Made by a program: the position numbers and the translations under genes. Positions 9,060 to 17,999 of a stretch of DNA of 34,217 nt are shown here, in pieces. This DNA comes from Chitinophaga niabensis (GTDB taxonomy: Bacteria > Bacteroidota > Bacteroidia > Chitinophagales > Chitinophagaceae): contig JAFIGY010000001.1 of NCBI GenBank assembly GCA_017849435.1, positions 1 through 34,217 on the forward strand, in the 5' to 3' direction. The notes below the pieces were generated by a model. The model was not told the origin of the DNA and did no database searches. It worked only from the letters and a program-made list of their open reading frames with translations. Every line of letters starts with the position of its first letter. Positions within the stretch are counted from its first letter, which is position 1.

Positions 9060-9114
9060 GAAGGCAATTTTAAGTTCCTAAAAAACGATCACTAAAATCA
9101 TCCTGTGATCTATT

Positions 9115-9156
9115 AAAAAACCCTCACCCCAACAACCCTAATTGTTAGGATGAGGG
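9115..9156 (-). terminator. Intrinsic terminator ending the his-trp supraoperon
   Basis: On the minus strand a 14-bp stem (12 of 14 paired; arms at 9143-9156 and 9121-9134, loop of 8) is followed by UUUUUU (plus A run 9115-9120). It begins 26 bases after the stop codon of the last tlpA gene. It is the first strong terminator met after the trp leader and so probably ends the long biosynthetic transcript. Confidence 0.8.
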
Positions 9157-9182
9157 CCTCAACCCCAGGCTCGGGGGAAATA

Positions 9183-10298
9183 TCATTTCAACAACTCCGC
9201 CAGCTTCGCATCCAGCGCCTCGGCGCGGAGATTCTTCGCCACGATCTTCCCCTGCGGGTCCAGCAGCACATTTTGCGGAATGGCACGGATACCATAGAGC
9301 TTCCCTACTTCATTGCTCCAACCTTTAAGATCGGACACGTGCGTCCAGGCAAGACCATCCTGCTGAATGGCCTGCTCCCATTTTTCTTTCTTCTCGTCGA
9401 AAGAAACACCGAGAATAGTAAATCCTTTGTCTTTATACTTATTGTAAGCCTTTACCACATTGGGATTCTCCGCTCTGCAAGGACCGCACCAGCTGGCCCA
9501 GAAATCGACCAGCACATATTTTCCGCGGAAAGAAGAAAGACTCACAGGTTTGCCGGATGCATCATTTTGACTGAATTCAATAGCAGGATTGCCCACAGTG
9601 AGTTTCTTCGCGATCTCGAGACGTTCCGCAAACTGTTTCCCGGAAGGATAACGGCGGATCTTTTTGGGCAGGGATTTGAAAATGGGCTCAATGTCGGTCG
9701 CATTCAGTTCGTATCCCGCCACCTGATTGAGCAGGTACATGCCGATGGGCGTAGAAGGATTGTCTGTGAGGTATTTGCGGATAACGGCGGTACGACTGGC
9801 ATCCACTTCGTCCATGCGGGTTTCCGCTTTCTTTTGCGCAGCCTCATCTTTGGCTTCCGCTGCTTTGCGGTAATCCCTGATCAGGTCATCCATCTCTTTG
9901 GAGAAGGGCTTTGTGAGTGCATTCAACTGGTTGAAGGCATCCTGTTCCTTTGTGCCTTCAGCGGTGCCTTTCAGAAAAACATCCGTGATCGCTACTTTAG
10001 TAGTGCCTTTACCGAGGAAAAGGGATGTTGCTTCCTTCTTGCCAGGTGCCGCAGTCACCAACTGGGCGATCTGGGGCTCAGGAACCTTTCCGTCAAAGCT
10101 GAATTTGCCGTCTGTAGTAACGGCGCTGTCTGTAATGGTCTTCCCATCTATTCTGTAACGGAGATAAAACTTAGCCGGTTGTTCCTGTCTGGCTACGCTT
10201 CCTTCGATGTGAAAGGGAACTTTATGCCCCTTCTTCTCCTGCGCAAACAGGGCCGCAGCCGGACTGAAAAGTACCGCTGCAACAATTAATCTCTTCAT
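9183..10298 (-). CDS. TlpA-family thiol-disulfide oxidoreductase (distal copy)
   Basis: This is an exported thioredoxin-fold protein of the DUF4369-TlpA type common in Bacteroidota. I take the ATG at 10298 (371 residues, MKRLIVAAVLFSPAAALFAQ signal peptide); the 20 extra residues of the longer frame to 10358 would place a signal peptide internally. A DUF4369-like beta domain spans about 30-110, a helical linker follows to about 235, and the C-terminal thioredoxin domain has VDFWASWCGPCRAENPNVV (Cys at about 271 and 274) and the cis-proline motif AIPQN. It should act in the periplasm as a disulfide reductant; partners are unknown. It follows its paralogue by 72 bases and is the last gene before the terminator. 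A 59-base block around CGPC is almost identical to the paralogue. Confidence 0.85.
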   Translation of the reverse strand: MKRLIVAAVLFSPAAALFAQEKKGHKVPFHIEGSVARQEQPAKFYLRYRIDGKTITDSAVTTDGKFSFDGKVPEPQIAQLVTAAPGKKEATSLFLGKGTTKVAITDVFLKGTAEGTKEQDAFNQLNALTKPFSKEMDDLIRDYRKAAEAKDEAAQKKAETRMDEVDASRTAVIRKYLTDNPSTPIGMYLLNQVAGYELNATDIEPIFKSLPKKIRRYPSGKQFAERLEIAKKLTVGNPAIEFSQNDASGKPVSLSSFRGKYVLVDFWASWCGPCRAENPNVVKAYNKYKDKGFTILGVSFDEKKEKWEQAIQQDGLAWTHVSDLKGWSNEVGKLYGIRAIPQNVLLDPQGKIVAKNLRAEALDAKLAELLK

Positions 10299-10370
10299 GT
10301 GCCTGTTTAGATTAGTTTCAACAAAATTGGAGATTCCATAAAGGAAAAGCAACCCCAAATTGATAAGCGG

Positions 10371-11462
10371 TTATTGCAATACCTCCACCAGCTTTTGCTC
10401 CAGCTGTTCCCCACGGAGATTACTGCCGATGACCTTTCCGGAAGGATCGATCAGGAAATTCTGCGGAATGCCGGTTACGCCGTACAGCCTGGCCGCTTCG
10501 TTGGCCCAGCCTTTGAGATCGGATACGTGCGTCCAGGTAAGTTTATCTTGTGTGATGGCCTCCAGCCAGTCTCTCCGGTTTTTGTCGAGGGACACTCCAA
10601 GAACGGTGAAGTTCTTGTCTTTGAATTTTTTATAAGTGGCCACTACGTTCGGGTTCTCGGCCCGGCAGGGACCGCACCAGCTGGCCCAGAAATCGACCAG
10701 CACATATTTCCCGCGGAAAGAAGAAAGCTTTACGGATTTGCCATCCGGGTCTTTCTGCTCAAAATCTATCGCCAGCCCTTCATCCGTCATCCCTTTCGTC
10801 ATTTCTGCCATTTGCGCAGCCATGGCTTTTCCCAGCCTCGTATTCCTCACAGCGGCATCCAGGGATTTGTAAAGACTGCCCAGTTCCACCGGTGAAATGC
10901 GGTTCTGCAATTCCCCCACCAGCAGGAAGAGGCTGGCCTGGGCTTTGGGATGGGTTTTGATAAACGACTGACCTGTTTTCACCACTTCGTTCCCAAAGGC
11001 TTCCGCTTTCACCCTGAACGCAGCTTTCGCCGCTTCATCGTCCGCGGATATTTTTGCCGCTTCTTCGTTGAGCGCCACTACCTTATCAAACACGGGTTTC
11101 ATGGCCAGATGATATTCCTGCATCCATTTCGTTTGCTGACCACCTTTGGTGATATGAGCGACGGGAAAACGGTTCATGTCGCTTTCGAGGACGATCTCGC
11201 TGTTATCCGCCACCAGCAGCATCGGGAATCGACGGCCGGACAGGAACAGCGCGAACATGTCATCCGCTGCAGGTTTCAACCTGGTGGAAAAAGAGAACGC
11301 CCCTCCTTTCATGGTCACGGAATCGCGGGTATTGCCGTCTTCACTCACAAAATGGATCACCTGGCCTTCCGGTGCACCGGTGATCCTGCCACTCACTTTC
11401 AGCTGCGCCTGTGTTGTTACCGTTACGAAACAAGCAGCCAGAATCGATACAAACTTTTTCAT
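10371..11462 (-). CDS. TlpA-family thiol-disulfide oxidoreductase (proximal copy)
   Basis: This 363-residue protein has a signal peptide (MKKFVSILAACFVTVTTQAQ), a DUF4369-like N-terminal domain (VSGRITGAPEGQVIHFVS onwards), a charged helical middle and a C-terminal thioredoxin domain with WCGPC (Cys263, Cys266) and the cis-proline motif GIPQN. It is predicted to be a periplasmic thiol-disulfide oxidoreductase and is a tandem paralogue of the next gene. Its ATG overlaps the TGA of hisIE (ATGA at 11459-11462), so its translation is coupled to a cytoplasmic histidine enzyme, an odd pairing with no obvious metabolic logic. It may simply exploit a constitutively needed transcript. Confidence 0.85.
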   Translation of the reverse strand: MKKFVSILAACFVTVTTQAQLKVSGRITGAPEGQVIHFVSEDGNTRDSVTMKGGAFSFSTRLKPAADDMFALFLSGRRFPMLLVADNSEIVLESDMNRFPVAHITKGGQQTKWMQEYHLAMKPVFDKVVALNEEAAKISADDEAAKAAFRVKAEAFGNEVVKTGQSFIKTHPKAQASLFLLVGELQNRISPVELGSLYKSLDAAVRNTRLGKAMAAQMAEMTKGMTDEGLAIDFEQKDPDGKSVKLSSFRGKYVLVDFWASWCGPCRAENPNVVATYKKFKDKNFTVLGVSLDKNRRDWLEAITQDKLTWTHVSDLKGWANEAARLYGVTGIPQNFLIDPSGKVIGSNLRGEQLEQKLVEVLQ

Positions 11463-12061
11463 TTATGCCGGTCTTTTAAGATAGTCACCACATCGTCCAA
11501 TGTAAAATCCTTGGCCTGCAGGAGAATAAGATAATGAAACAGCAGGTCCGCTGCTTCATTCAAAAACAGGTCCTTATTATCATCTTTCGCTTCAATCACC
11601 AGCTCCACGGCCTCTTCTCCCACTTTCTGCGCCACTTTATTGATGCCTTTCGCGAACAGCGAAGCAGTGTAGGATTTCTCCGTTGGGTTTTCCCTGCGCT
11701 GCCGTATCACCTGCTCCAGTGTGGCCAGGAAAGCATGCGTATCCTTGTTCTGCTCGTTCCAGCAGGTATCCGCTCCTGTATGACAAACGGGACCAGCCGG
11801 ATGTACTTTCAGCAGAAGCGTATCCTGATCGCAATCCACAGCAGCATGTTGCAGGTGCAGAAAATTCCCGCTCTCCTCTCCTTTTGTCCATAGTCTGTTC
11901 TTCGAACGGCTGAAGAAAGTTACCTTTCCCTCCGCCAGCGTTTTATCCAGCGCTTCCCGGTTCATGTAACCCAGCATCAACACCTTGTTGGTGATAGCAT
12001 CCTGGATGATGGCGGGTACCAGGCCGTCAGGGGACTTTGAAAAATTTACCTGCATCTGCAA
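11459..12061 (-). CDS. hisIE: HisIE: phosphoribosyl-AMP cyclohydrolase / phosphoribosyl-ATP pyrophosphatase
   Basis: This bifunctional cytoplasmic enzyme performs steps 2 and 3 of histidine synthesis: PR-ATP to PR-AMP (HisE), then ring opening to ProFAR (HisI). The 200 residues show HisI first, with FFSRSKNRLWTKGEESGNFL, the metal-binding DCDQD and the cysteines of GPVCHTGADTCW. HisE follows, with KSYTASLFAKGINKVAQKVG and EEAVELVIEAKDD. The length fits the fused form. A second ATG two codons downstream (MQMQ) could also be the start. It lies 27 bases after hisF and overlaps tlpA by 4 bases. Confidence 0.95.
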   Translation of the reverse strand: MQMQVNFSKSPDGLVPAIIQDAITNKVLMLGYMNREALDKTLAEGKVTFFSRSKNRLWTKGEESGNFLHLQHAAVDCDQDTLLLKVHPAGPVCHTGADTCWNEQNKDTHAFLATLEQVIRQRRENPTEKSYTASLFAKGINKVAQKVGEEAVELVIEAKDDNKDLFLNEAADLLFHYLILLQAKDFTLDDVVTILKDRHK

Positions 12062-12088
12062 AACACTTTAAATATAAAAAATAATTAT

Positions 12089-12844
12089 CTAAAATCTAAT
12101 TTGTATTCCTCTCTGGTAGAGGTAGTTTTTTAATTCCGGAATGCCGATCTCCTTGTAATGGAAGATGCTGGCGGCCAGCGCGGCATCCGCATGCGCCTTT
12201 TCAAAAACATCGGCAAAATGCTCCATCGTACCGGCTCCACCGGATGCGATCACCGGTACGTGCAGGTCCTGCGACAAGCGGGAGGTGATATCCAGTGCAA
12301 AGCCTTGTTTGGTGCCATCGTTATTCATGGAGGTGAGCAATATCTCACCTGCTCCGCGATCCACCGCTTCCTTTGCCCAGTCCACCGTACGGGTATCCGT
12401 TTTCACACGGCCGCCGTTCAGGTACACATACCAGTCACCATCCTCAAACCGCGTATCGATGGCGAGCACGATGCACTGGCTGCCGAACTCGCGGGAAAGC
12501 GAATTGAGCAGACCCGGGTCCCTGAATGCCGCAGTGTTCACAGAAACCTTATCTGCACCGGCGTTGAGCAGTACGTTCACATCCTCCACAGAGGCAATAC
12601 CGCCGCCAACCGTGAAGGGGATATTAACGTGACGGGCAATGCGGGTGACCAGCTCGGAAAGGGTCTTTCTTCGTTCATTCGTTGCCGTTATATCCAGGAA
12701 TACCAGCTCATCCGCACCCTGTTGCGCATACAATGCTCCCAGTTCTATCGGGTCTCCGGCATCGCGGATGTTCTCGAAATTCACGCCCTTTACAGTGCGT
12801 CCGTCCTTAATATCCAGGCAGGGTATGATCCGTTTTGTCAGCAT
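12089..12844 (-). CDS. hisF: HisF: imidazole glycerol phosphate synthase, cyclase subunit
   Basis: This TIM-barrel subunit uses ammonia delivered from HisH to convert PRFAR into imidazole glycerol phosphate and AICAR. Its 251 residues match the usual length. The catalytic aspartates are visible as D11 ([15 protein letters not shown]) and D130 ([10 protein letters not shown]). Phosphate-binding loops FTVGGGI and VIASGGAG and the motif [15 protein letters not shown] are present. Its start touches the stop of the GNAT-HisA gene at 12844. It works as a heterodimer with the product of hisH, two genes upstream. Confidence 0.97.
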   Translation of the reverse strand: MLTKRIIPCLDIKDGRTVKGVNFENIRDAGDPIELGALYAQQGADELVFLDITATNERRKTLSELVTRIARHVNIPFTVGGGIASVEDVNVLLNAGADKVSVNTAAFRDPGLLNSLSREFGSQCIVLAIDTRFEDGDWYVYLNGGRVKTDTRTVDWAKEAVDRGAGEILLTSMNNDGTKQGFALDITSRLSQDLHVPVIASGGAGTMEHFADVFEKAHADAALAASIFHYKEIGIPELKNYLYQRGIQIRF

Positions 12845-13983
12845 TATAAAAATTTCTTTAGTTCGTTCAGGGTGATACGTCCTTCGTAAATGGCTTTGCC
12901 GATGATCACACCGGCGAGGCCTGCGGCCTGCAGCTCCTCCACGTCACCGATATGGCTGACCCCGCCGCTGGCAGTGAGCCGGAGGCCGGGGAGCGCTTCC
13001 AGTATCTTGCGGTAGAGCGCGGTGGAAGGGCCCTGCAATAGTCCGTCTTTCGCAATATCTGTACAGAAAACTTCTTTTACGCCATGTGCAAGATGATTGC
13101 GCAGGAAATCGTAGATGCTGAGTTCGGTGGTTTCCAGCCATCCGCCTACGGCAATCTTTTCTTCTTTTACATCCGCACCGAGAAACATCCTGCCTGCTCC
13201 ATACTGTCGTAACCAGCTGTGAAATAGTTCAGGTTGCTTTACAGCTACGCTTCCGATGGTGGCCAAGGCCGCGCCGGATTGGAATACGATCTCCACATCC
13301 GCGCCGCTTTTGATCCCACCGCCAAAATCTATGACCAGTCCGGTTTTACCGGCGATGGTCTCCAGTACTTTCCAGTTCACCACGGCACCTTTCTTTGCTC
13401 CGTCCAGGTCAACGAGGTGCAGGCGCTTTACGCCATTATCCTCGAACTCCTTTGCTACTTCCAGCGGATGCTCGTTATATACTTTCTGCTGCGCATAATC
13501 GCCCTGTGTGAGGCGTACGCATTTCCCCCCGATGATGTCGATAGCGGGGATGATGCTGAAGCTTTGTGCCGCGGGGGCGTCAAGGCCGATATCCATTTTA
13601 TAGTAGGTTACATCTTCTATGTAAAACAATTCGCTTCTTCTCGCAAAGCCGAGCTCCAGGTAGAACGTTTCCGCCGTGCTGCGCGCATTGCACCAAAGGC
13701 GCCGTACGCCTTTATGACGGCAAACATCCATGATATGCTGCAGGAGTTTCCGCGCATATCCTTTTCCCCGATGATGCGGTGCTGTAGCCAGTTTCCGGAA
13801 CTGCGCAGCGTCTCCTGTGATGAACAGGGAAACAACTGTGGCCAGTTCCCGGCCTTCATATACGCCGAAGTGAATGCCCTCCGCATCATGATCCATCCTC
13901 ATTTCGTGGATGCCCTTTTGCGGATAGAGTACATCCCGGCGCAAGGGCAATGTATCTTCTGTGATGATATTCCTGATCTGCAC
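12844..13983 (-). CDS. hisA: GNAT acetyltransferase-HisA fusion (ProFAR isomerase)
   Basis: A single 379-residue frame holds two domains. Residues 1 to about 130 form a GNAT N-acetyltransferase domain: [20 protein letters not shown] with acetyl-CoA-binding R72-G-K-G75, then [16 protein letters not shown]. Residues about 142-379 are a full HisA barrel: [20 protein letters not shown] (catalytic Asp about 149), [24 protein letters not shown] (Asp about 271), [14 protein letters not shown] and TASGGVS. HisA isomerises ProFAR to PRFAR in histidine synthesis. The linker [12 protein letters not shown] is in frame with no stop. An internal ATG at residue 130 (13594-13596) could also yield stand-alone HisA. 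The GNAT substrate is unknown. The gene starts 2 bases after hisH. HisA is usually about 240 residues without this extension. Confidence 0.92.
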   Translation of the reverse strand: MQIRNIITEDTLPLRRDVLYPQKGIHEMRMDHDAEGIHFGVYEGRELATVVSLFITGDAAQFRKLATAPHHRGKGYARKLLQHIMDVCRHKGVRRLWCNARSTAETFYLELGFARRSELFYIEDVTYYKMDIGLDAPAAQSFSIIPAIDIIGGKCVRLTQGDYAQQKVYNEHPLEVAKEFEDNGVKRLHLVDLDGAKKGAVVNWKVLETIAGKTGLVIDFGGGIKSGADVEIVFQSGAALATIGSVAVKQPELFHSWLRQYGAGRMFLGADVKEEKIAVGGWLETTELSIYDFLRNHLAHGVKEVFCTDIAKDGLLQGPSTALYRKILEALPGLRLTASGGVSHIGDVEELQAAGLAGVIIGKAIYEGRITLNELKKFL

Positions 13984-13985
13984 GT

Positions 13986-14579
13986 CTAGAGTTTCAAAAA
14001 GCTTTCAATGATCCGTTGGCCTGCTTCGGCAGACTTTTCGGGATGGAACTGCACGGCATAGAAATTATCTTTCTGCAGGGCAGCGCTATAGTTGATCACA
14101 TAATTGGCGATAGCCGTGGTTTCTGCGCCCAGCGCGGCATAGTAGCTGTGCACAAAATACATGTAAGCATTCTGCGGCACATGTTCGAAGATGACGCTGT
14201 GCAAACCGGTGATGTTGTTCCAGCCGATCTGCGGGATCTTCAGCAGGTTCTCCACAGGCGATTCAAACTTCTTCACGGGGAGATCAAAAATGCCAATGCA
14301 GTCGGTATTGTTCTCCTCGGAATGTTTGCAAAGCAGCTGCATCCCCAGGCAAATACCCAGCACGGGCTGCTGCAGATCCCGGATGAGCCGGTCCAGCTTA
14401 CGTTCCCGCAGGTATTGCATAGCTGTGCTGGCTTCTCCCACCCCGGGAAAGATCACTTTGTCCGCGGATATCAGCGTTTCCGGATCGTCCGTCACGGTCG
14501 CTTCCACGCCCAGGCGTTCCAGGGCGAAGAGCACGGAGCGGATATTACCGGCGTTGTATTTGATGATGGCTGTTTTCAT
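13986..14579 (-). CDS. hisH: HisH: imidazole glycerol phosphate synthase, glutaminase subunit
   Basis: This class I glutamine amidotransferase (197 residues) supplies ammonia to HisF. The catalytic triad is visible: Cys77 in LGICLGMQLL, and His179 and Glu181 in VQFHPEKS. The oxyanion region VIFPGVGEAS is present. Its ATG overlaps the TGA of trpA by 4 bases (14576-14579), so the histidine half of the operon is translationally coupled to the last trp gene. This tight junction shows that the trp and his genes form one transcription unit and are not merely neighbours. Confidence 0.96.
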   Translation of the reverse strand: MKTAIIKYNAGNIRSVLFALERLGVEATVTDDPETLISADKVIFPGVGEASTAMQYLRERKLDRLIRDLQQPVLGICLGMQLLCKHSEENNTDCIGIFDLPVKKFESPVENLLKIPQIGWNNITGLHSVIFEHVPQNAYMYFVHSYYAALGAETTAIANYVINYSAALQKDNFYAVQFHPEKSAEAGQRIIESFLKL

Positions 14580-15346
14580 GCTTTGATCTTTTCTACGAAC
14601 TCCTGGATCGTCTGCTGCAAGTTAGCACTGTTTTCAATGGCTTTCACAAAAGCGCTGCCGATAATGGCGCCGTTGCTATGTGCGCAGGCGGCTTCAAAAG
14701 TGGCTTTATCCCTGATCCCGAACCCGATCAGCACGGGATTCTTCAGCTTCATGGCCTGCAACCGGGCGAAATAAGCCTGCTGCCCGCTCATGTCTTTGTC
14801 CTTGCCCGTGGTGGACGAAGAGGAAACTGCGTATACAAATCCTTTACTAAGACTGTCGATCTTCCGGATGCGGGCCTCGCTGGTTTCCGGCGTTACCAGG
14901 AAAATGAAATGCAATCCGTATTTATCGAAGATCTGCCTGTATTCGTTTTCATATTCATCCATGGGCAGATCCGGCAGGATGAGGCCGTCGATGCCGGTTT
15001 CCGCGCATTTTTTACAAAACTCCTCCACCCCGAACTGCAATACAGGGTTCAGATATCCCATCAACACAACAGGGAGGGACACCCGCTCCCGGAATCCTTT
15101 CAGTTGCTCGAACAACACGCTGATGCGCATGCCATTGGCGATGGCGCGGGTGCTGCTGTCCTGGATCACAGGACCGTCCGCAAGGGGATCGGAGAAAGGC
15201 ATGCCCAGCTCCACCATGTCCGCGCCGCTTTTCTGCAGCGTTTCCACGATTGTGAGGGTGTCGTTAAGTGCGGGAAACCCGGCTGTGCAGTATATGTTGA
15301 GTATATGTCCCGGTTTATCCCGGAATAACTGGTCGATGCGGTTCAT
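14576..15346 (-). CDS. trpA: TrpA: tryptophan synthase alpha subunit
   Basis: This TIM-barrel subunit cleaves indole-3-glycerol phosphate to indole and glyceraldehyde 3-phosphate and channels indole to TrpB. Its 256 residues match the family. The catalytic residues are Glu46 (DMVELGMPFSDPLADGP) and Asp57. The flexible loop with VSSSSTTGKDK and the phosphate-binding IGFGIRDKAT are present. It starts 5 bases after trpB and overlaps hisH by 4 bases. Confidence 0.97.
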   Translation of the reverse strand: MNRIDQLFRDKPGHILNIYCTAGFPALNDTLTIVETLQKSGADMVELGMPFSDPLADGPVIQDSSTRAIANGMRISVLFEQLKGFRERVSLPVVLMGYLNPVLQFGVEEFCKKCAETGIDGLILPDLPMDEYENEYRQIFDKYGLHFIFLVTPETSEARIRKIDSLSKGFVYAVSSSSTTGKDKDMSGQQAYFARLQAMKLKNPVLIGFGIRDKATFEAACAHSNGAIIGSAFVKAIENSANLQQTIQEFVEKIKA

Positions 15347-15351
15347 AACTT

Positions 15352-16557
15352 TTACTTTAAATGTTTGATATAGGTTTCCATATCCTTATCCCCCCTCCCG
15401 CTTAAACATACCACCACTACCTGGCCCGGTTGCAGGGAAAGGTCTTTCAGCTTAGCGATGGCGTGAGCGGATTCCAGCGCAGGGATGATGCCTTCCAGCC
15501 GGCTGAGTTCGTACGCAGCTTCGAGGGCTTCATCGTCCGTAGCGCTGAGGAATGTAGCGCGACCGGTTTCAAACAGATGCGCATGCAGCGGGCCAACCCC
15601 GGGATAATCGAGGCCGGCGGAAATGGAATGCGGTTCTACGATCTGTCCGTCTTCTGTTTGCATCAGCAGCGTTTTACTGGCATGGATTACCCCCATCCTG
15701 CCCAGCTGTGAGGTGGCGGCGGAATATCCGCTGTGCACGCCTTTACCAGCCGCCTCTACCGCTATCAGCCGCACATCCTCCTCATCCACGAAGTGGAAAA
15801 AAGTACCGGCCGCATTGCTGCCTCCGCCTACGCAGGCCATCACGTAATCCGGGTTGCTTTTCCCGGTTTTCTCTTTCAACTGTCTGCGGATCTCTTCGCT
15901 GATCACGGATTGGAAACGCGCCACCATATCCGGGTAGGGATGCGGACCTACCACGGAACCGATGATATAATGCGTATCCACAGGATTGTTAATCCAGTCG
16001 CGGATCGCTTCATTGGTAGCATCTTTTAGCGTTTTGCTGCCGCTGGTGGCCGGCACCACGGTTGCGCCCAGCATTTTCATACGGGCCACGTTGGGCGCCT
16101 GGCGCTGGATATCCACGCTGCCCATATACACCACGCATTCCATACCCATCAGCGCGCAGACGGTGGCAGTGGCTACGCCGTGCTGCCCCGCGCCTGTTTC
16201 AGCGATGATGCGTTTTTTACCGAGACGTTTGGCCAGCAGTATCTGGCCGATCGTATTGTTGATCTTATGCGCACCGGTATGATTGAGGTCTTCCCGCTTC
16301 AGATAAATGTCAACACCGTATTTTTCAGACAGGCGTTTGGCCAGATATAAAGGAGAAGGCCGCCCTACGTAATCCTTCAGCAATTGCTCGAATGCTGACA
16401 GAAAAGCCGGATCGCGCATGATCTCCAGGTACTTCTCCTGCAGTTCCGCTACATTCGGATAGAGCATTTCAGGGATGTAAGCGCCCCCGAAATGGCCATA
16501 GTAACCCTTCTTATTGACGTGATATTTGGAATGAGATGTATCGATGGTAATATCCAT
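15352..16557 (-). CDS. trpB: TrpB: tryptophan synthase beta subunit
   Basis: This PLP enzyme condenses indole with serine to give tryptophan. It has 401 residues, the usual size. The PLP lysine is Lys98 in [15 protein letters not shown]. The substrate loop [14 protein letters not shown] and the PLP phosphate loop [12 protein letters not shown] are intact. The N-terminal [12 protein letters not shown] is typical of the canonical TrpB1 type that pairs with TrpA. It lies 14 bases after trpF and 5 before trpA. Confidence 0.98.
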   Translation of the reverse strand: MDITIDTSHSKYHVNKKGYYGHFGGAYIPEMLYPNVAELQEKYLEIMRDPAFLSAFEQLLKDYVGRPSPLYLAKRLSEKYGVDIYLKREDLNHTGAHKINNTIGQILLAKRLGKKRIIAETGAGQHGVATATVCALMGMECVVYMGSVDIQRQAPNVARMKMLGATVVPATSGSKTLKDATNEAIRDWINNPVDTHYIIGSVVGPHPYPDMVARFQSVISEEIRRQLKEKTGKSNPDYVMACVGGGSNAAGTFFHFVDEEDVRLIAVEAAGKGVHSGYSAATSQLGRMGVIHASKTLLMQTEDGQIVEPHSISAGLDYPGVGPLHAHLFETGRATFLSATDDEALEAAYELSRLEGIIPALESAHAIAKLKDLSLQPGQVVVVCLSGRGDKDMETYIKHLK

Positions 16558-16571
16558 GATGTGATAATTTT

Positions 16572-17195
16572 TTAACTGTTCTTTTTAATTGCTTTGATGA
16601 ACTCCTCCACCTTCAGCATATCTTTCACCCCCGGCGAAACCTCGAACCGGCTGTTGACATCCAGTGCGAACAACCGTTCGTGCCGCCACCGCTCAAAACC
16701 GGCAGCATCATCCGGGCCGATCCCGCCACTGAGGAAGAAAGGAACATCCTCACGGTAATCTTTCAGCAGCTCCCAATTGAACTGCCGGCCGGTACCGCCG
16801 TAAGCCTTATCGGCCGTATCAAAAAGGAAATAATCGCTGTTCTTCAGGTAGGGTTTTATCTTCCCATATCCCTTATCATCCACATGAAAAACCTTTATAA
16901 CGGGAACGGACAAACGTAATTTTCCGCATATCTCCGGCGATTCTTCTCCATGCAATTGCACCATATCCAGTCCGTAATCCCTGACGGTCTGCAATATCTG
17001 CTGTACGTCCGCATTCACGAATACGCCCACTTTCCCGATATGCCGGCCTGTTTCCCGTACCGTGCGCCCGTCCAGCCTGTTACCGGCGAAGCGGGGCGAC
17101 TTCCCGTAAAAAATGAAGCCTGCATAATCCGCGCCCAGCTGTACCAGCGCATCCAGATCATCGGCCCTGGTGATGCCACATACTTTTATCTTCAT
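16572..17195 (-). CDS. trpF: TrpF: phosphoribosylanthranilate isomerase
   Basis: This barrel enzyme performs the Amadori rearrangement of phosphoribosylanthranilate to CdRP, the reaction chemically parallel to that of HisA, encoded in the same operon. Its 207 residues carry Cys6 in [19 protein letters not shown], Asp126 in [23 protein letters not shown] and [16 protein letters not shown]. It overlaps trpC by 4 bases (17192-17195). It is a separate gene here, not fused to trpC as in enteric bacteria. Confidence 0.95.
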   Translation of the reverse strand: MKIKVCGITRADDLDALVQLGADYAGFIFYGKSPRFAGNRLDGRTVRETGRHIGKVGVFVNADVQQILQTVRDYGLDMVQLHGEESPEICGKLRLSVPVIKVFHVDDKGYGKIKPYLKNSDYFLFDTADKAYGGTGRQFNWELLKDYREDVPFFLSGGIGPDDAAGFERWRHERLFALDVNSRFEVSPGVKDMLKVEEFIKAIKKNS

Positions 17196-17995
17196 ATGGC
17201 CGCCAGTTTTTGTTTCAGCGTTTGGCTGAAGGATTCGAATGCACTACCGGGATTCTCTGCTTTCATAAAGTGTTCCCCGATGAGGAACCCGTCAAAACCC
17301 GCCTTGTGCAGTGTGATGATCGTATCCGGATCGTCCATACCGCTTTCGGCCACCTTGCTGTAACTGTCGGGTATTTGTTTAAGGAGTTCCATCGAACGGT
17401 AAATATCCACTTTGAATGTTTTCAGATCGCGGTTATTGATGCCGATCAGATGAGTATGCGGCGTGATCTTCTCCAGTTGCTCACCGCTGTGCATTTCCAG
17501 CAGCACCTCCAGCCCGAGGTTATCCGCGAAAGATGACAGGTATTTGACCTCTTCTTTCGTCAGACATTCGGCGATCAGCAGGATCACATCAGCGCCGATC
17601 GCTTTGGCTTCGGCGATCTGGTAGGCGTCTATCACGAAATCTTTCCGGAGGATGGGAATGTTGTTCACGGCCCGCGCCTGCTGCAGGTCGTCCATGGAAC
17701 CACCAAAGAACTCCTGATCCGTGAGCACGCTCAGGCCGGAAGCGCCGTTCCGCGCATAGGCCGTGGTAACGTCCTGCACGCCGGCAGTGCCGTTGATCAG
17801 ACCCCTGGAGGGCGAACGCCGCTTGAACTCGGCGATGATGCCGGTACGGCCGGGCTGCCTGAGGAAGCTGCGGAGGGAGAACACATCACGACCGAACATG
17901 GGCGAGCGTTCCAGCTCTTCCATGCTGCGCACTTTCTTTCGCGCGGCCACTTCCGATATTTTGTGCTGTACGATCTCTGCGAGAATATCCTTCAT
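17192..17995 (-). CDS. trpC: TrpC: indole-3-glycerol phosphate synthase
   Basis: This enzyme closes CdRP to indole-3-glycerol phosphate. The 267-residue protein has the catalytic lysine motif IIAEFKRRSPSRG (Lys58), PILRKDFVID (Lys118), LIGINNRDLKTF and VAESGMDDPD. An N-terminal helical extension (KDILAEIVQHKISEVAARKK) is typical of the family. It begins 4 bases after the stop of trpD and overlaps trpF by 4 bases. Confidence 0.97.
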   Translation of the reverse strand: MKDILAEIVQHKISEVAARKKVRSMEELERSPMFGRDVFSLRSFLRQPGRTGIIAEFKRRSPSRGLINGTAGVQDVTTAYARNGASGLSVLTDQEFFGGSMDDLQQARAVNNIPILRKDFVIDAYQIAEAKAIGADVILLIAECLTKEEVKYLSSFADNLGLEVLLEMHSGEQLEKITPHTHLIGINNRDLKTFKVDIYRSMELLKQIPDSYSKVAESGMDDPDTIITLHKAGFDGFLIGEHFMKAENPGSAFESFSQTLKQKLAAI

Positions 17996-17999
17996 ATGC

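Noticed and set aside
9087-9110. GATCAC...GTGATC inverted repeat as a terminator
   Set aside because: Only 6-bp arms with a 12-base spacer and no U run; at most an operator-like site.
9150-10289. Plus-strand open frame of 379 codons antisense to the distal tlpA gene
   Set aside because: The minus strand encodes a clear DUF4369-TlpA protein with a CGPC motif; the plus frame also begins within the terminator hairpin. It is a shadow frame.
10299-10358. Longer start of the distal tlpA gene at 10358
   Set aside because: It would put 20 residues ahead of a well-formed signal peptide; the ATG at 10298 is preferred.
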